Part shown: positions 45,084 through 56,600 of the stretch, one piece after another
How positions within the stretch are numbered: position 1 is the first letter of the stretch
How the letters are laid out: the number at the start of each line of letters is the position of its first letter
Assembly (NCBI GenBank): GCA_037176725.1
Contig: JAZBRS010000076.1
Location: 119,059,001 to 119,123,000 of the forward strand
Source: Posidonia oceanica
Taxonomy: Eukaryota; Streptophyta; Magnoliopsida; Alismatales; Posidoniaceae
Length of the DNA: 64,000 nt
Direction: 5' to 3'
Program-made: the position numbers and the translations under genes
The notes under the pieces: generated by a model
What the model saw: only the letters and a program-made list of their open reading frames with translations
Database searches by the model: none
What the model was told of the DNA's origin: nothing

Positions 45084-46622
45084 TCAAAAAAGTTTAGTGT
45101 ACACCCCCAAGGTTCTGGCAGCTGCGAAGCCTATAGGCTCGTAAGAGGAAGGGTCGGCTACACTAGGGTGTGCGAGTACAAGTGCAGGTGTATGTGTATG
45201 TGCAGGCTCCTGTTCGTCAACGCTGATGATCCTGCGATCAATCAGGTGCTGAACGGCGTCCCGGAGAGTGAGACAATCATCCATTGAGTGCTCAGTGGCC
45301 CGATGGAAACTGCAGAACTGATCCGTATCATGCCACCACGGAGAGGGGTTTGGCGACGGACGGACAGCCGGGAGTCTTAGGAGCGACTCAACTTGAGGGA
45401 AGATGACACTCAGTGGTTCGAGCAGAGGGGTGTAATCACACTCAGCCCGACGAGGTCGTCTTTGCCCTGGATGGAGTCCTTGTCGAGCGGGTGCGACGTG
45501 ATGCACGGGCTCGACGGTGGTAGTATGTGAAGTGGGTGCAAAATTAGGTGCGTGCTCTAGCGAAAAAGGGTCTGGCTGACTCTCTACATCGGCAGGCTCT
45601 TCGAGAGGATCGGTGCATGCTTCGGTGTGCTGTTCGGAGCAGTCAGGAGCGGAGTTGTTGTTGTTGTTGCTGCTGTGGCGATTGCTGAAGGTGTTGGCCT
45701 GCCTAGCCAATGCAGAAAGTGCGGGGAAATGCCCACTTCGCAGTGAGCTTTCCACGCGAGCGCCAGCCCTAACCAGCGATGCAAAGCTAGTGATGTGCTG
45801 AATGCAAAGTAGAGTCCCAGTCGCTGGCAGCGTCCCCTTGATGATCATCTCGATAGAATCCTCCTCGGAGGGTCTATCTTTGACCTGGATGGCTAAGGAG
45901 CGCCAACGACCGACATACACCCCGAATGGCTCTTGGGGCCTCTGCTGGATGGCGACGAGATCCTCCCTCTTGGGGATCAAGTCGAGGTTGAATTCATACT
46001 GCTCAAGGAAGGCCTGAAAAAGATCAGTCCAAGTCTGAACCGCAGCCATGTCAAGGGAAGTGAACCACTTGAGCGCGGGACCGGTCAAAATCTTCTGAAA
46101 CAGGCGGATAAGGAGCCTTTCATCAGCCTGGAGTTGAGCAAGGTCCCTGCAGTACGCTTTTAGATGCGAAATGGGACAGCCTTTACCATTGTATTTAGCG
46201 AAGACCGGGATGCAGAACTTCAAAGGGAGTGCAGCCTCAAGAAAGAGACAGAGGTCGCGAAACTGGTAAGACTGGTGGTCCTTGCCTTGCATTAGACGTA
46301 GTGCTTTCTCCAGAGGTCGGGAACCTAGGGTAAAGGTCACCGCAGCAGAAGGGATGTCGGGAGCAACATAACCCTGGGACGGAGGGGTTAGAGGCACCTC
46401 CGGAATGCGAGGGGCGGTCATCGAGACAGACTCGGCGATCGGATCCAGAGGGGCGCATGTCTGCCAATGCCCCACAGCAAACTAGAGTGCCCTAGACACC
46501 AAAGGGTGGAATCCTAGTGTCACGAAGGGCACAGAGTGAGTGGAAGCGAAATCTGGAGGGACCTAAGTGGTAAAGCCCTCCGAGTCAACAGAAAAGCGGA
46601 GCTCACCGGTAGACTGGGCCAT
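45084..46622 (-). pseudogene. Gag of element E, nearly intact
   Basis: One frame runs from ATG (46620-46622, MAQSTGELRF) to TGA at 45084-45086, 512 codons. Only two stops interrupt it: TAG at 46563-46565 and 46482-46484. The capsid stretch includes FAKYNGKGCPISHLKAYC, FQKILTGPALKWFTSLDMA and EPFGVYVGRWRSLAIQV. The Cys/His motif is CSFHRATEHSMDDC, where the Gly of the usual GH pair is Glu. It is the only coding region of E and the best preserved gag in the window, as would be expected if particle protein had remained under selection. Confidence 0.85.
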
Positions 46623-47907
46623 CACTGACCGAGTCTGAGTGAGGGAAGGCTACGACGAGGAAACAAAGATCCAGGCCTAAAGGAGAGCTACTGCCGGAAG
46701 CAACGAGTAGCTCCAAGACAAAAGAGGGACGCTCAGGGTCTGGGCAACGGATCCCGCACCTACCTGCAAAAAGAGTAAAGGCGTCAGAGGTTGAATGCAA
46801 TAATGAGTTATTAGAGGTGGCATGAATGGCACGCATGCCGATGAATGCCCTAATATGCGCTCTCTCACCATGCATGTCCTGAGTAGATGGCCTACTAGGA
46901 CGCACTCATGGGTAATGGGTTTATGCAGACTCTAGGTCAAAAAAGAGTGGGTCCCCGTCTAGATCCTGGCCAGAGCTCAAGCAGTAATGAGGTGGTGCGT
47001 TGGTGGCCTCAACCCAGCCAAAAGTGTGGATGGTACCCTCCACTAGCATCGACATGACCCCTGGACAAGGGGGGACAGACTGACTAACTTGGGCCATGCC
47101 AAAGTAGTGCAACAAGAGGTCGGAACCGTCCTTCGTAGACTGTGGGTGGACTCAGGAGAGAGGATGCATGCTTTCTACAATGGTCAATCATGAGGATATG
47201 CTTTAAAGTCTTTTACTTGCGTTTTGTTTAACCACAGGGGGGAAATTGCAAGTTATTGGCTCTAGTTGTGCTTAGATGTTATTGTAGCTTTTAGATTAAG
47301 CAAAAGGGAGCAAGCATGTTTCTACTATCCTAGGCATGGCATATGCAAAAGGGGAAAGAAACAGACAATCATGGCATGCAAACAATCACACAACAAGGCA
47401 AAAGGCATGCACATGGCATGTGCAAGTGTTTGTGGACACGATAGTGAGGGGAAGGCACTTATTAGGTCAAAAGGCATATATACAAGGCATGTGCATGTGT
47501 AGTGGCATAGTAAGTGTGTAAAACAAGCATTCATCACTCAAAAAGCATGTATTATTGTGCCAAGCAAGTATTTAGACATGCATAATGCAAGAAAGTAAAG
47601 TAATGACAAGCAAGTAAATAAAGTAAGTAAAGATAGTGCAGGTAGTAGAGCATGTAAAGATAAAGCAGGTAGAAAAGGCATGTAAACAAACGAGAAAGCC
47701 AAAGCAGACAAGGAAGAGCAAACAATAAGACATGCCAAGGCAAAGCAGGCAAAGAAGTGCAAAACCCAACTAGAGTTGCTATGATGCAACTCGCTAGGAA
47801 TTGACATGGGGAGCAAACAAACAGGCAAAGTGTGCAAAGGCACAAGGCAAGCAAAGCTGCAAAAACAAGTGAACGAGAAAACCAAAACGAAAGCCGGACT
47901 CTAGTAT
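46623..47907 (-). other. Element E leader (5' UTR)
   Basis: It aligns by eye with A's leader: 'ggtcaaagagtaaggctc' in A corresponds to 'ggtcaaaaaagagtgggtc' here, and both carry 'ggcatgtgcatgtg' runs followed by 'gcaagtatttag'. No gene is visible. Confidence 0.65.
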
Positions 47908-47924
47908 CCCCAGTAGAGTCGCCA
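47908..47924 (-). other. Primer binding site of element E
   Basis: The minus strand reads TGGCGACTCTACTGGGG, one base from the LTR end. tRNA-Arg type. Confidence 0.8.
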
Positions 47925-47925
47925 C

Positions 47926-50900
47926 TATAGTAATCCCGATGTTCAGATCGTCCATGCACGCTGCCAAAGCTCACGTGCACCGATCGGAATCAGGTTCACT
48001 ATTAGCGGGTGTATCCGAGAAGGAAGACTTGACACGAAAACACCAAAAAAGGGAAAAAAGAAAAGATAAGACAAATCCAAGTCACTACCGTGTCTATTAA
48101 ATCGGGAGATAAGGAAAATCGGGGAATTGTGTGAATAAACACGCAAAACCAAGCAAAGAGGATGCAATGCGATGCAATGCAATGAAATGATATGCAATGA
48201 GGTGCAAATGATGTGACTCGTGCCTACGATGAGGGCAATATGGTCATTGCAGGCCATGAGAAAGGGTAAGGACTCCTATTACATGCGGGGAAGGTGTTAG
48301 GCACCCCCAACACGCCTGAGAATCGGTCTTTCTTGGCTTACACTCGCATATGCAGGATAATGCATACTTTGGGTGCCAAAATGCCATGAATGCCTAATTA
48401 GATGCTCAAATGTGAGCTCTAAATGATGAAATGCGTGCAAGGAATTAAACGTGCAATCTAAGTGCTCAGTAGCGCTGTCAATGTTCTGAATAGGGCGTGC
48501 CTTGGTTTGTGAGAACTCCAGACAGTAAGCATCACTGCCCTAATGCAAATGCAAGCAATAAAACAAAACGGCGTTGAAAACCATGCACATGCAAACGACA
48601 TGCAAAGGAAAGCAGAAGCAAGCACGGGAAACGATGCAATGCAGGCGATGTGCAAAGAAAAACGAAAGCTGGCACGCAAAATAGTGCAAATTTAAGAGAA
48701 AACAAATGCGGGCACGCAAAATGATGCAAATGCAGGCGAAAACAGATGTAACCATGCAAAATAATGCAAATGCAAGCGAAAACAGATGCGGGCACGCAAA
48801 ACAATACAAATGCAAGCAAAAACAGAAGCGAGCACGCAAAACAATGTAAATGGTGTTGTGCTTCAGATGGACTTATCTTGAGAATCTGAGGCCTGATCTG
48901 AGATAACTTTGGTTTGAATGGAAGATCATTCAACCAGGAAGACCTGGACAGTTAGATCGTAAAAATCCAACGGTCCGATCAAAAGTTTTTCAGGTTTCAA
49001 GTCAGAAGGCTCAAGGGCCAGAAAAGGTAGGGGTCTAAGTGTAAATAGTCCCTAAGAGTGTGCAGAACAGGGTGCATGCATGCAGAAGTGCTGAGAATGC
49101 TTGAATGGATGCAAGTGCAGGGACCTACATGTAATTTTAAGAAACTACAGGGGCCTATGTGCAATTCTGGAAAGTGATGGGGTTAAAATGCAATGCAAGG
49201 CTTATATGCAAATGCAGGGTGCAAATGCAATGCCAATGAAAGTAAAACATGGTATTTAATGGCTTCTAGATGCAGACATGACCTATATGCAATTTTTAAA
49301 ACATGCTGGGCATTATTGCAATATAATATGGCTTAAAACATGATTTAAATGAATGATTGATTGCAGGCTGGACTGATATGCAAATAAACATGTTTTTTTG
49401 GATTATTTTAGCAATGCAATATAGTTAAAATCATGATTTAAATGAAATCTAACAACTGCAGAGGACTCAGATGCAAATAAAAAAACTTGGAGGGCTTTTA
49501 TGCAATGTAGTATGATAAAGCTATAAATTAAATGCTTTTTCAATTGATCAGAGGACTGATATGTAATTTTTGTGAAATCATGTACTAAAATGCAATGTAA
49601 TAAGATAAAAACAGACATTAAATGTGATGATGAATGAACAGAGGACTTGAATGCAAATAAAGTAAATAACAGGACTAAACTGCAATGTAATAAGCTGAAG
49701 AAAAAAATTAAATGACTTGATGAATAAACAGAGGACTGAGATGTAAATAAAATAAATTTCAGAAGTTAAAAGTAATGCAATAAGATAAAAAAAACAGAAA
49801 TTAAATGATTTTAACAACTATAGGAGTTAAATATAAAGAAAATAAGTTGCTGAACCAAAACTAAATAATGTTAAAAGATTTTGAACTGCAGTTGGACTGA
49901 AGTGCAATAAAAAGAAGTAACAGGAATTAAAAGCAATGCAATATAGTTTTATTTAGGAATTAAATGAAACTTAAACTACAACTGGACCTTAAAGTAAATA
50001 AACTAAGTTGCTGTAAAAAATTTCAATGCATCAACTGAAAACAAAATTAAAACTATTGAGGTGAATAGTGCTACAATGACCTACAGCACCAGCGGGCCTG
50101 TCGAGGAAGAAGGTGGCGCTGGCGGCACACGGAGGGCCGGCGGCGGCACCCGGAGGCTGGAGGGGACCTCCCCGGAGCTCGGGGAGTGGTTGGTGATGCA
50201 TGACGACTACCGGAGTGGCCTGGTGACACAAGCGGAGGTCAGTAGAGGCTTGCTGGAGGAGGACAGAGTGCAGGAGGCGACAACGGCGCAAGCGGAGCAC
50301 AGGGCTGTGCTCCTAGGACCTCGGCGGAGCTCTAGGGACGATCGGTGGAGCAGGAGCGGGCTGGAAGCTTAGTGGTGCAGAATCAGCTCACCGAAGAAGA
50401 CGACCTCGCGACAGAGCTGACTCGGCGGACCAAAGCCCTAAACTAGTTTCTAACCACCTAGGAAGCACTAGAAGGCTAAAACTAAGCTAAAGGGAGGGTT
50501 GTTTACCTATTTGCGCGGCTGGAATGCTCCCCCGACCTTAGTGGGTCGCGCAACTGCCGGTGGAGGTCGCGGTGGTGCTGCGAGCGTCCTCAGTGAGCTA
50601 CGGCGGCAGGGACGGGTTGCTGGTGCTCCTCCAGAGCTCAGGGACCGAACAGAAGCAAGTTTGGTGGCTTGCAGGTGGAGATGGATTTTTTGGGTGATGC
50701 ACTGAGGTACTGAGGTTGCTGGGGTGGTCTGTCGCTCTCCGAGCTGAAGGGCCACCTCCGGTGGCTCGGTGGATCTTCTGTGATGGTGTAGGAAGGGTCG
50801 GATTGGGGTGGAGACTGTTCTGGAGTGAGGTGGAGAAGTTGGAGGTTTTTGGGCGGATTCTGGGCATAAGTGTTTATGGTGGAACTGGGGATGCACAGGG

Positions 50901-52932
50901 TGTGTCGAGCTGGATGGAGGGATGGCTTGGGAAGGTCGATGCTCAGGGAGTGTTGTGGAGGATTTTGGGAGGTTGGTGTGGGCTGTGGGGTGAGAATTTT
51001 TAGAGGAAGGGGCATTCTGGGTGTAAAGGAGGAAGTTGGGTGTTTGGAGTTGGTTTCTGGGTCCGGGATGCACAAGGAGGGAGGAAGAGGTTCTGGGTGT
51101 TTGGGGTTGGTTCTGGGGAGTGGAATGCAGGAGTTTTGGGAGCTGGAAGTGGAGTTGCAGAGGTTGGAAGGGATTTGAATTTTGAAGAAGGAGAAGGAAG
51201 GGAAGCTTAGGATTCTCTCGCTCTCTCAATTGCACAAAACGGTGGCGAAGAAGAAAGAGGGGTTGCTGGTTTTATCCGAAGGGGAGCACTCGAGTGAAGT
51301 GTTTGAAATGCTGGCCCGGTGGCAGTGACGGGAAGGAGGAAGCTGTGAGGGGAAGCTTCGCCGACGAGACGCGTGACAAGCTGGGTAGTAACTGCCGCAG
51401 AGGGGTGTCGGCGAAGGACGAGCGGGCTTGTGAGAGGCTGTGAGTGCATGGTAGCAGGTGACGGTGATGGCGATGGTGGGGGGAAGTTTGAATTGCAGGG
51501 GAAAAGCTGAGGAGGAGGAGAAGGTCGGGCCGTGGGTGGAAGAAGAAAGAAGGAAAAAAAGAAAGAAGGTAGAGGAGGAGGGCTGTGGGCTTTGGGTCGG
51601 AGAGAGAAAAAAAGAAAAGAAAGGAAAGAAAAGATGGCTGGGCAGTGTACTAGGCCGGAGAGGAGAAAAGGAAAAAAGAAAAAGAAAAGGGGGAAAGAAA
51701 AGAAGGAGAAAAAGAGGAAGAAAAGAAAGGGAGAAAAAGAAAGGGAGAAAAAGAAAGGGATTGTTTTAAATGTTTGTTAAGTTTTCTTTTTTCTAAATTG
51801 TTTTATTTGCTTAAGTTTTTTTCTTTTGATTTTAAGTTTGTTAATTGCTTTTAAGTTTGTTTTTATTGATTTTAAGTTTGTTAATTGTTTTTAAGTTTGT
51901 TAATTTTGATTTTAAGTTTGTTAATTGTTTTTAAGTTTGTTAATTTTGATTTTAAGTTTATTAATTGTTATTAAGTTTTTCTTTATTGATTTTAAGTTTG
52001 TTAATTGTTTTTCTTTTAAGTTCTTAATTGATTAGGGTTTTAAGGTTTTTAATTGTTTTTAAGGTTTTGTTTAGTTGTTTTTCTTAAAGTTTTCCTTGAT
52101 TGTTTTTTTTAGTTTGTTTTACTTGTTAAGCTTTGAATTAGGGTTTTGAATTGTTTTAGTTGACTTTTTTTAGACTGTTTTTCATTTTTAGGGGTTTAGA
52201 ATTGTTTTGTTTTTGTTTTTGTTTTTGTTTTTTTCTTATGTTTTCTTTCTTAATTGTTTTTAAAGGGTTTTGAATTGTTTTTCCTTTATGTCTTCTTTTT
52301 AAATGTTTTTTAATTGGGTTTTGAATTGTTTCTTAGGGTTTTTTCTTTTGTATTTATTTTCTAAGTTTTTTAAGGTTTTCTTAGACTTTAATTTGTTTTC
52401 CTTAAGTTTTCTAATTGTTTTTCCAGATTTTTAGCTTGTTTGTTTAGTTTTTTAGTTGCTTTTTAATTGGACTTTTACTTTTAATTGGGTTTTGGTTTGT
52501 TTTTCTTTTCTTATGTCTTCTTCTTTAACTACTTTTTAAGTTTTCTTTAATTGTTTTCTTTTTTAGGGTTTGCTTAATTGTTTCCCTAGGATTGTCTTCT
52601 AGGTTTTTAATTGTTTTTCCTTAGGATTTAGAGGGTGAGTTCTTTAAAGGTTTTGAAAGGAGGGTTTTCTTAGGTTTTTTGGTGGGTTTTACCTAGGGTT
52701 TCCCTAGGGTTTTTCTTTGTGTTTGAGGTGTAGATTTTTATGGTTTTTGATGAGTGGGTTTTAGGTTTAGGGTTTAGGGTTTAGGTGTTTGGTTTGAAAT
52801 GGGTTTTGGGTTTTGAAGAAAGGGTGTGATTTTTGGTTTAGTTTAGGTGTTTGGTTTGAAATGGGTTTTGGGTTTTGAAGCCACTACAGAAAGAGATCCA
52901 CTAATTCAGCCTATCAAAATGGGGTGTCTACA
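47926..52932 (-). repeat. 5' LTR of element E (5.0 kb)
   Basis: The minus strand runs from TGTAGACACCCCATTTTG to GGGATTACTATA. Same zones as the 3' LTR. The last two bases are TA where F has CA, in both LTRs of E, so this change may predate E's insertion. Confidence 0.9.
48287..48305 (-). promoter_or_regulatory. Conserved U5 box in E 5' LTR
   Basis: The minus strand reads GGTGCCTAACACCTTCCCC, 361 bp from the LTR end. Confidence 0.7.
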
Positions 52933-52937
52933 GACGC
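52933..52937. repeat. TSD of element E, right copy
   Basis: GACGC, matching 35930-35934. Confidence 0.85.
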
Positions 52938-55456
52938 GTCTCGGCTGGAGTATGCCACTGCTACTTTGGCCTTGAAAGGACAAGTAACCTTCCTTTTAAT
53001 CTTTTCCTCATTTAGTTTAATTATTCAGCTGCTTGACAATTCTTTTCTTTTCTCTTTGCAGAGTCGGGCCCCGGCGGTGATTCGGTGCTACTGGGGGTGG
53101 GTCCGCTGGTCTTACGATATGCTGGCTCCCTTTTAGCAGAAGCGCCTAGGAGAGATGGGATTTGGACACTTCCTGTTCATTCCTGACTTTCCCCTTCGTC
53201 CCATGTTGTTGGAGGCAGTGGCGGAGCGGTACAACTTCCGGACCAGCTCCATAGTCACGAGGGTGGGCGAGTTCATCCTTTCACTGGAGGACATGGCCAG
53301 GCTGACTGGCCTACGGGTGACAGGCCACCTAGTGACTGGACGGGTTCGCTCAGATTACATCGGTATGGTGAGGGAGCTAATAGGCAGGCAGGTGACTATG
53401 CACGGGCACCAACTTGTATTTATTTCTTCCGTGATCTGCCGGGTTGAGGAGTTGACAGTGATGGTGGCTAGACCAGGCGCGGAGGCTGACCAGTAGCTCA
53501 AGGCTTTCCTGTTGATGTTGTTTGGGGAGGTCCTCTTCTCCCATGCTTCTTCCAAGCTGTCTGTCGTCTTCCTGCCTCTTCTGGCAGATTTGGATTGGGT
53601 GGGGGAGTATGCTTGGGGTGCGGCCAGCCTGGCGCACCTATACTCCACGCTCTTCTACTTTACAGATGGAAGCTCTCACCAGCTAGGCGGGAATCTGCCA
53701 TTTCTTCAGAAAAATGCATGCTTAAATTTGTAACTTTCAGAAATATTGCTGAATATTATGTGTTGCTGAAAGTTTCCTCGTTTTCTATGCAGATGTGGGC
53801 ATGGGACCACTTCATTTTCTTGCATCCTACCCCTCCTCCAGTTCCTCCAGCTGGCGTTCCCTTTCCTCGAGGATTATTCTAGGCTGATGCTGAGCAAGCC
53901 CTTGAGCCTGTGGATGACAACCGCTATGTCGGTCGTCTGCTTTTCGAGCTCCTAGTCTTGGCACAGGTAATTCACCTTCTTCTGACTTTTCAACTTCTGT
54001 TTATTCATTTATGTTGCTTGCTGACATGTATTGCTCCCTTCAGGTAATCTGGCGTCCATATGTTGAAGGAGAGTATGCGGACGTTCCTGAGATTGCCCGT
54101 GACTGGGCAATTTTTGACCAAGAACGTGTGGATCCATTGCTGGAACCACTGCCATTGCCAGCAGATCGGCAGGGTGCTACGACAGCTGGGGTGCCGGCAG
54201 ATTTAGCCTCTATCTCCCTCTCACAGAGTTTGGCGAGAGACACGCAGTGGGGGCAGCTGTGCTTGCCATTGGATGGACATCCATGGTCCCCAGCTCCTTG
54301 ACTGGGCTTGACGTGGTTCTCCCTCCCTGACACACATGACGGAGGAGGACGAGGTGGTGTGGACCGCGTGGATGGATATAGAGTTCTCTTCTTTGATGGT
54401 TTTCCACCGGTCCCACTTCCTCAGGTGCGGGAACCTTCCTTTGGGGAACACAGCTTGCGGCGAGGCCGTGATGTCTCGAGTAGCCCTGCTAGGGGAGGCT
54501 CAGTCTTATCGAGCCCAGCTGGAGATAACGGTGATCTTTTGAATTTCATTTAGTAAATTGCTGATTCACAATTGATAACTTGCTAACTTGCTTTCCTTCT
54601 TTCGCAGCTGAAGGCAGTAGATGAGTGGGCTCAGTGGGAGCGTAGTCTGACTCAACAGCTCTCCACTTAGACTGGAGAGATCGAGCGCCTGCACGCTTCT
54701 GCCTCTCAGGTATCTTTATATTTCTTGTAGCTTTTGTAGTCTGATTATGAACTATAGCTGACTGTATTTCCTTTCTTTGCAGCCCTCAACTAGCACCGCC
54801 CCTCCTCCGAACCATTCAGAGGAGATCTCCCGTCTCCTGGATAAGGTATAAATGTCTTTATTTTTCCTTTTTGCCTTTTAGCTGAATTCTCCCTAGTTCT
54901 AACATTACTGCTTGTAGGTTGCTTATCTGGAGAGTGAAGTAAAGGAGTAGGCTAGTGACTTCATTGCTGCTAGCTCCATTGGGAGGTTGGAGGAGCTGGA
55001 GGGGACCGTTGCTTCTCAGGCTGCTCGGATCCGAGAGTTGGAACAGTAGGAGGGGACTTTTGCTTCTCAGGCCGCTCGGATCAGGGAGCTGGAGCAGTAG
55101 GTTGTCGACAGGGACACTGAGATTGCCCAGACTCTGGCAGTATGATTTGATTCAGTGCTCTTTTATTTCTATGTCCTTGCTTTTGTCTGATATTTTGATC
55201 ATTTCCTTTCTCAGAGTTGGCGAGGCACAAAGGTGTTCGCCTCTCAACTTCAGGTAGAGCTAGGGCACTACCGGATGTATGCTTGCGAGTCTAGTGCTAG
55301 GCTAAGGGAGATCGTTCCTCCTGCACCGAGCCACCAGTCGGGTAGGCACCACTCCTGATCTGTTTCCAAGGCTCTGTCGGGCCTTTCCGTTAGCCAGTTG
55401 CCTCAGCCTCCTATAGCTCCTTCTCCAGCTCCTCCTTTAGCTCCCGAGGGTGAGGG
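52938..55456 (+). pseudogene. PMD gene 2, middle exons
   Basis: The PMD domain runs over 53062-54100: LLEAVAERYNF, VGEFILSLEDMARLTGLRVTG, then FLPLLADLDWVGEYAWGAAS, LAHLYSTLFY, MWAWDHFIFLHP and VIWRPYVEGEY, the usual order of the family. Later exons (54608-55139) encode a coiled coil with VAYLESEVKE and two 51-bp repeats coding for EGTVASQAARIRELEQ. Introns are 70-80 bp with GT-AG ends, except the one after LPFLQ, whose donor reads AA. TAG stops at 53134, 53494, 53880, 54669 and 54946, and one after each 51-bp repeat. A frameshift lies near 54300. Confidence 0.7.
55452..55456. repeat. TSD of solo LTR F, left copy
   Basis: GAGGG, repeated at 61638-61642. Confidence 0.85.
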
Positions 55457-55620
55457 TGTAGTAATCCCGGTGTTCAGATTGTCCATGCACACTGTCGAAA
55501 GCTCGCGTGCACCGATAAGAATCAGGTTCACTATTAGCAGCTATGTTCGAGGAGGAAGGCTCAACTTGAGAACACTTAAAGTAGGGAAAAAAGAAAAGAA
55601 AAGAAGATGATAAGACAAAT

Positions 55621-55631
55621 CAGAGTCGCCA
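55621..55631 (-). other. Primer-site lookalike in solo LTR F
   Basis: The minus strand reads TGGCGACTCTG, 164 bp from the U5 end. Identical to the site in the left LTR. Confidence 0.55.
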
Positions 55632-55829
55632 CCGTTTCTATTATATCGGGAGACAAGGAAAACCAGGGAAATGCGTGAATAAACATGCAAAACGAAGCAA
55701 AGGATGCAATGCAGAGCAATGCAAAAGAAAACAGATGCAAATGAATGCAAATGATATGACTCATGCCTAGGATAAGGGCAATATGGTCATTACGGGGCAA
55801 AAGACTGGGCAAGGACTCCTGTTACGTGT

Positions 55830-55848
55830 AGGGAAGGTGTTAGGCACC
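55830..55848 (-). promoter_or_regulatory. Conserved U5 box in solo LTR F
   Basis: The minus strand reads GGTGCCTAACACCTTCCCT, 373 bp from the LTR end, one base different from the common form. Confidence 0.7.
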
Positions 55849-56129
55849 CTCGACACGCCCGAGAATCGGTCTTTCTAGGTTACGCTCACATACACAAGGA
55901 AATGCAGATTTGAATGCCTAATTAGATGCTCAACGGTGTGCTTAAGTGTTGGAATGCAATGCAAGGAAGTAAACGTGCAGTCTAAGCGCTCAGCAACGCT
56001 ATCTGTGTTGCGAACCGGGCAAAACCTGGCTCGTGAGAACTCCAGGCAGTAAGCATCACTGTCCTATATGCAAATGCAGGTGAAAGAACAAAACATTGGT
56101 AAAACCAAGCAATGTAGGCGACATGCAAG

Positions 56130-56600
56130 TGAAAACAGCATAAAACATGCTAAACGACGAGAGAAACAGAAGCGGCACGCGAAACGATGCAAGAAACAAG
56201 ATCGATACGCAAAACGGTGTGAAAAACAAAGCAGACATGCGAAATGGTGAGAGAAACAGAGTGACACGTAAAACAGTGCGAGAAACAGAGCAGCACACAA
56301 AACGGTGCGAGAAAACAAAGCAGACACGCGAAACGGTGCGAGAAGAGAAAGCAGGCACGCAAAACGGTGCCAAAAGAAAAGCGAACAAGCAAAACAGTGC
56401 GAGAAACAAAGCTAGCACGCAAAGCAGTGCGAAAAACAAAGCAAGCATGCAAAATGGTGCAAGAAACAGAGATCGGCACGCAAAACGGTGCAAAAGACAA
56501 AAGCAAGCATGCAAAACGGTGCCAAAAGCGAAGCGAGCACGCAAAATGGTGCCAAAAGCGAAGCGGGCACGCAGAACAGTGCCAAGGCAAGTGAGATAAA
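56130..56600 (-). repeat. 30-bp minisatellite in solo LTR F
   Basis: About fifteen units of about 30 bp contain GCACGCAAAACGGTGC and AAAAGCGAAGC on the plus strand, the reverse complement of the array at 1401-1770. Confidence 0.8.

Larger units (their letters stand above)
35935..52932 (-). mobile_element. Element E: complete-ended, gag-only Tat-type element (17.0 kb)
   Basis: On the minus strand it has a 5' LTR (47926-52932), primer site, leader, gag, a non-coding 3' region with tandem repeats, polypurine tract and 3' LTR (35935-40888). It is flanked by GACGC on both sides. No protease, RT, RNase H or integrase motif is found in the interior, so it must have depended on enzymes of a relative such as A. 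That fits the class of terminal-repeat elements that keep only gag. In two short stretches aligned by eye, the LTRs differ at roughly 3-4% of positions, mostly transitions. Confidence 0.9.
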
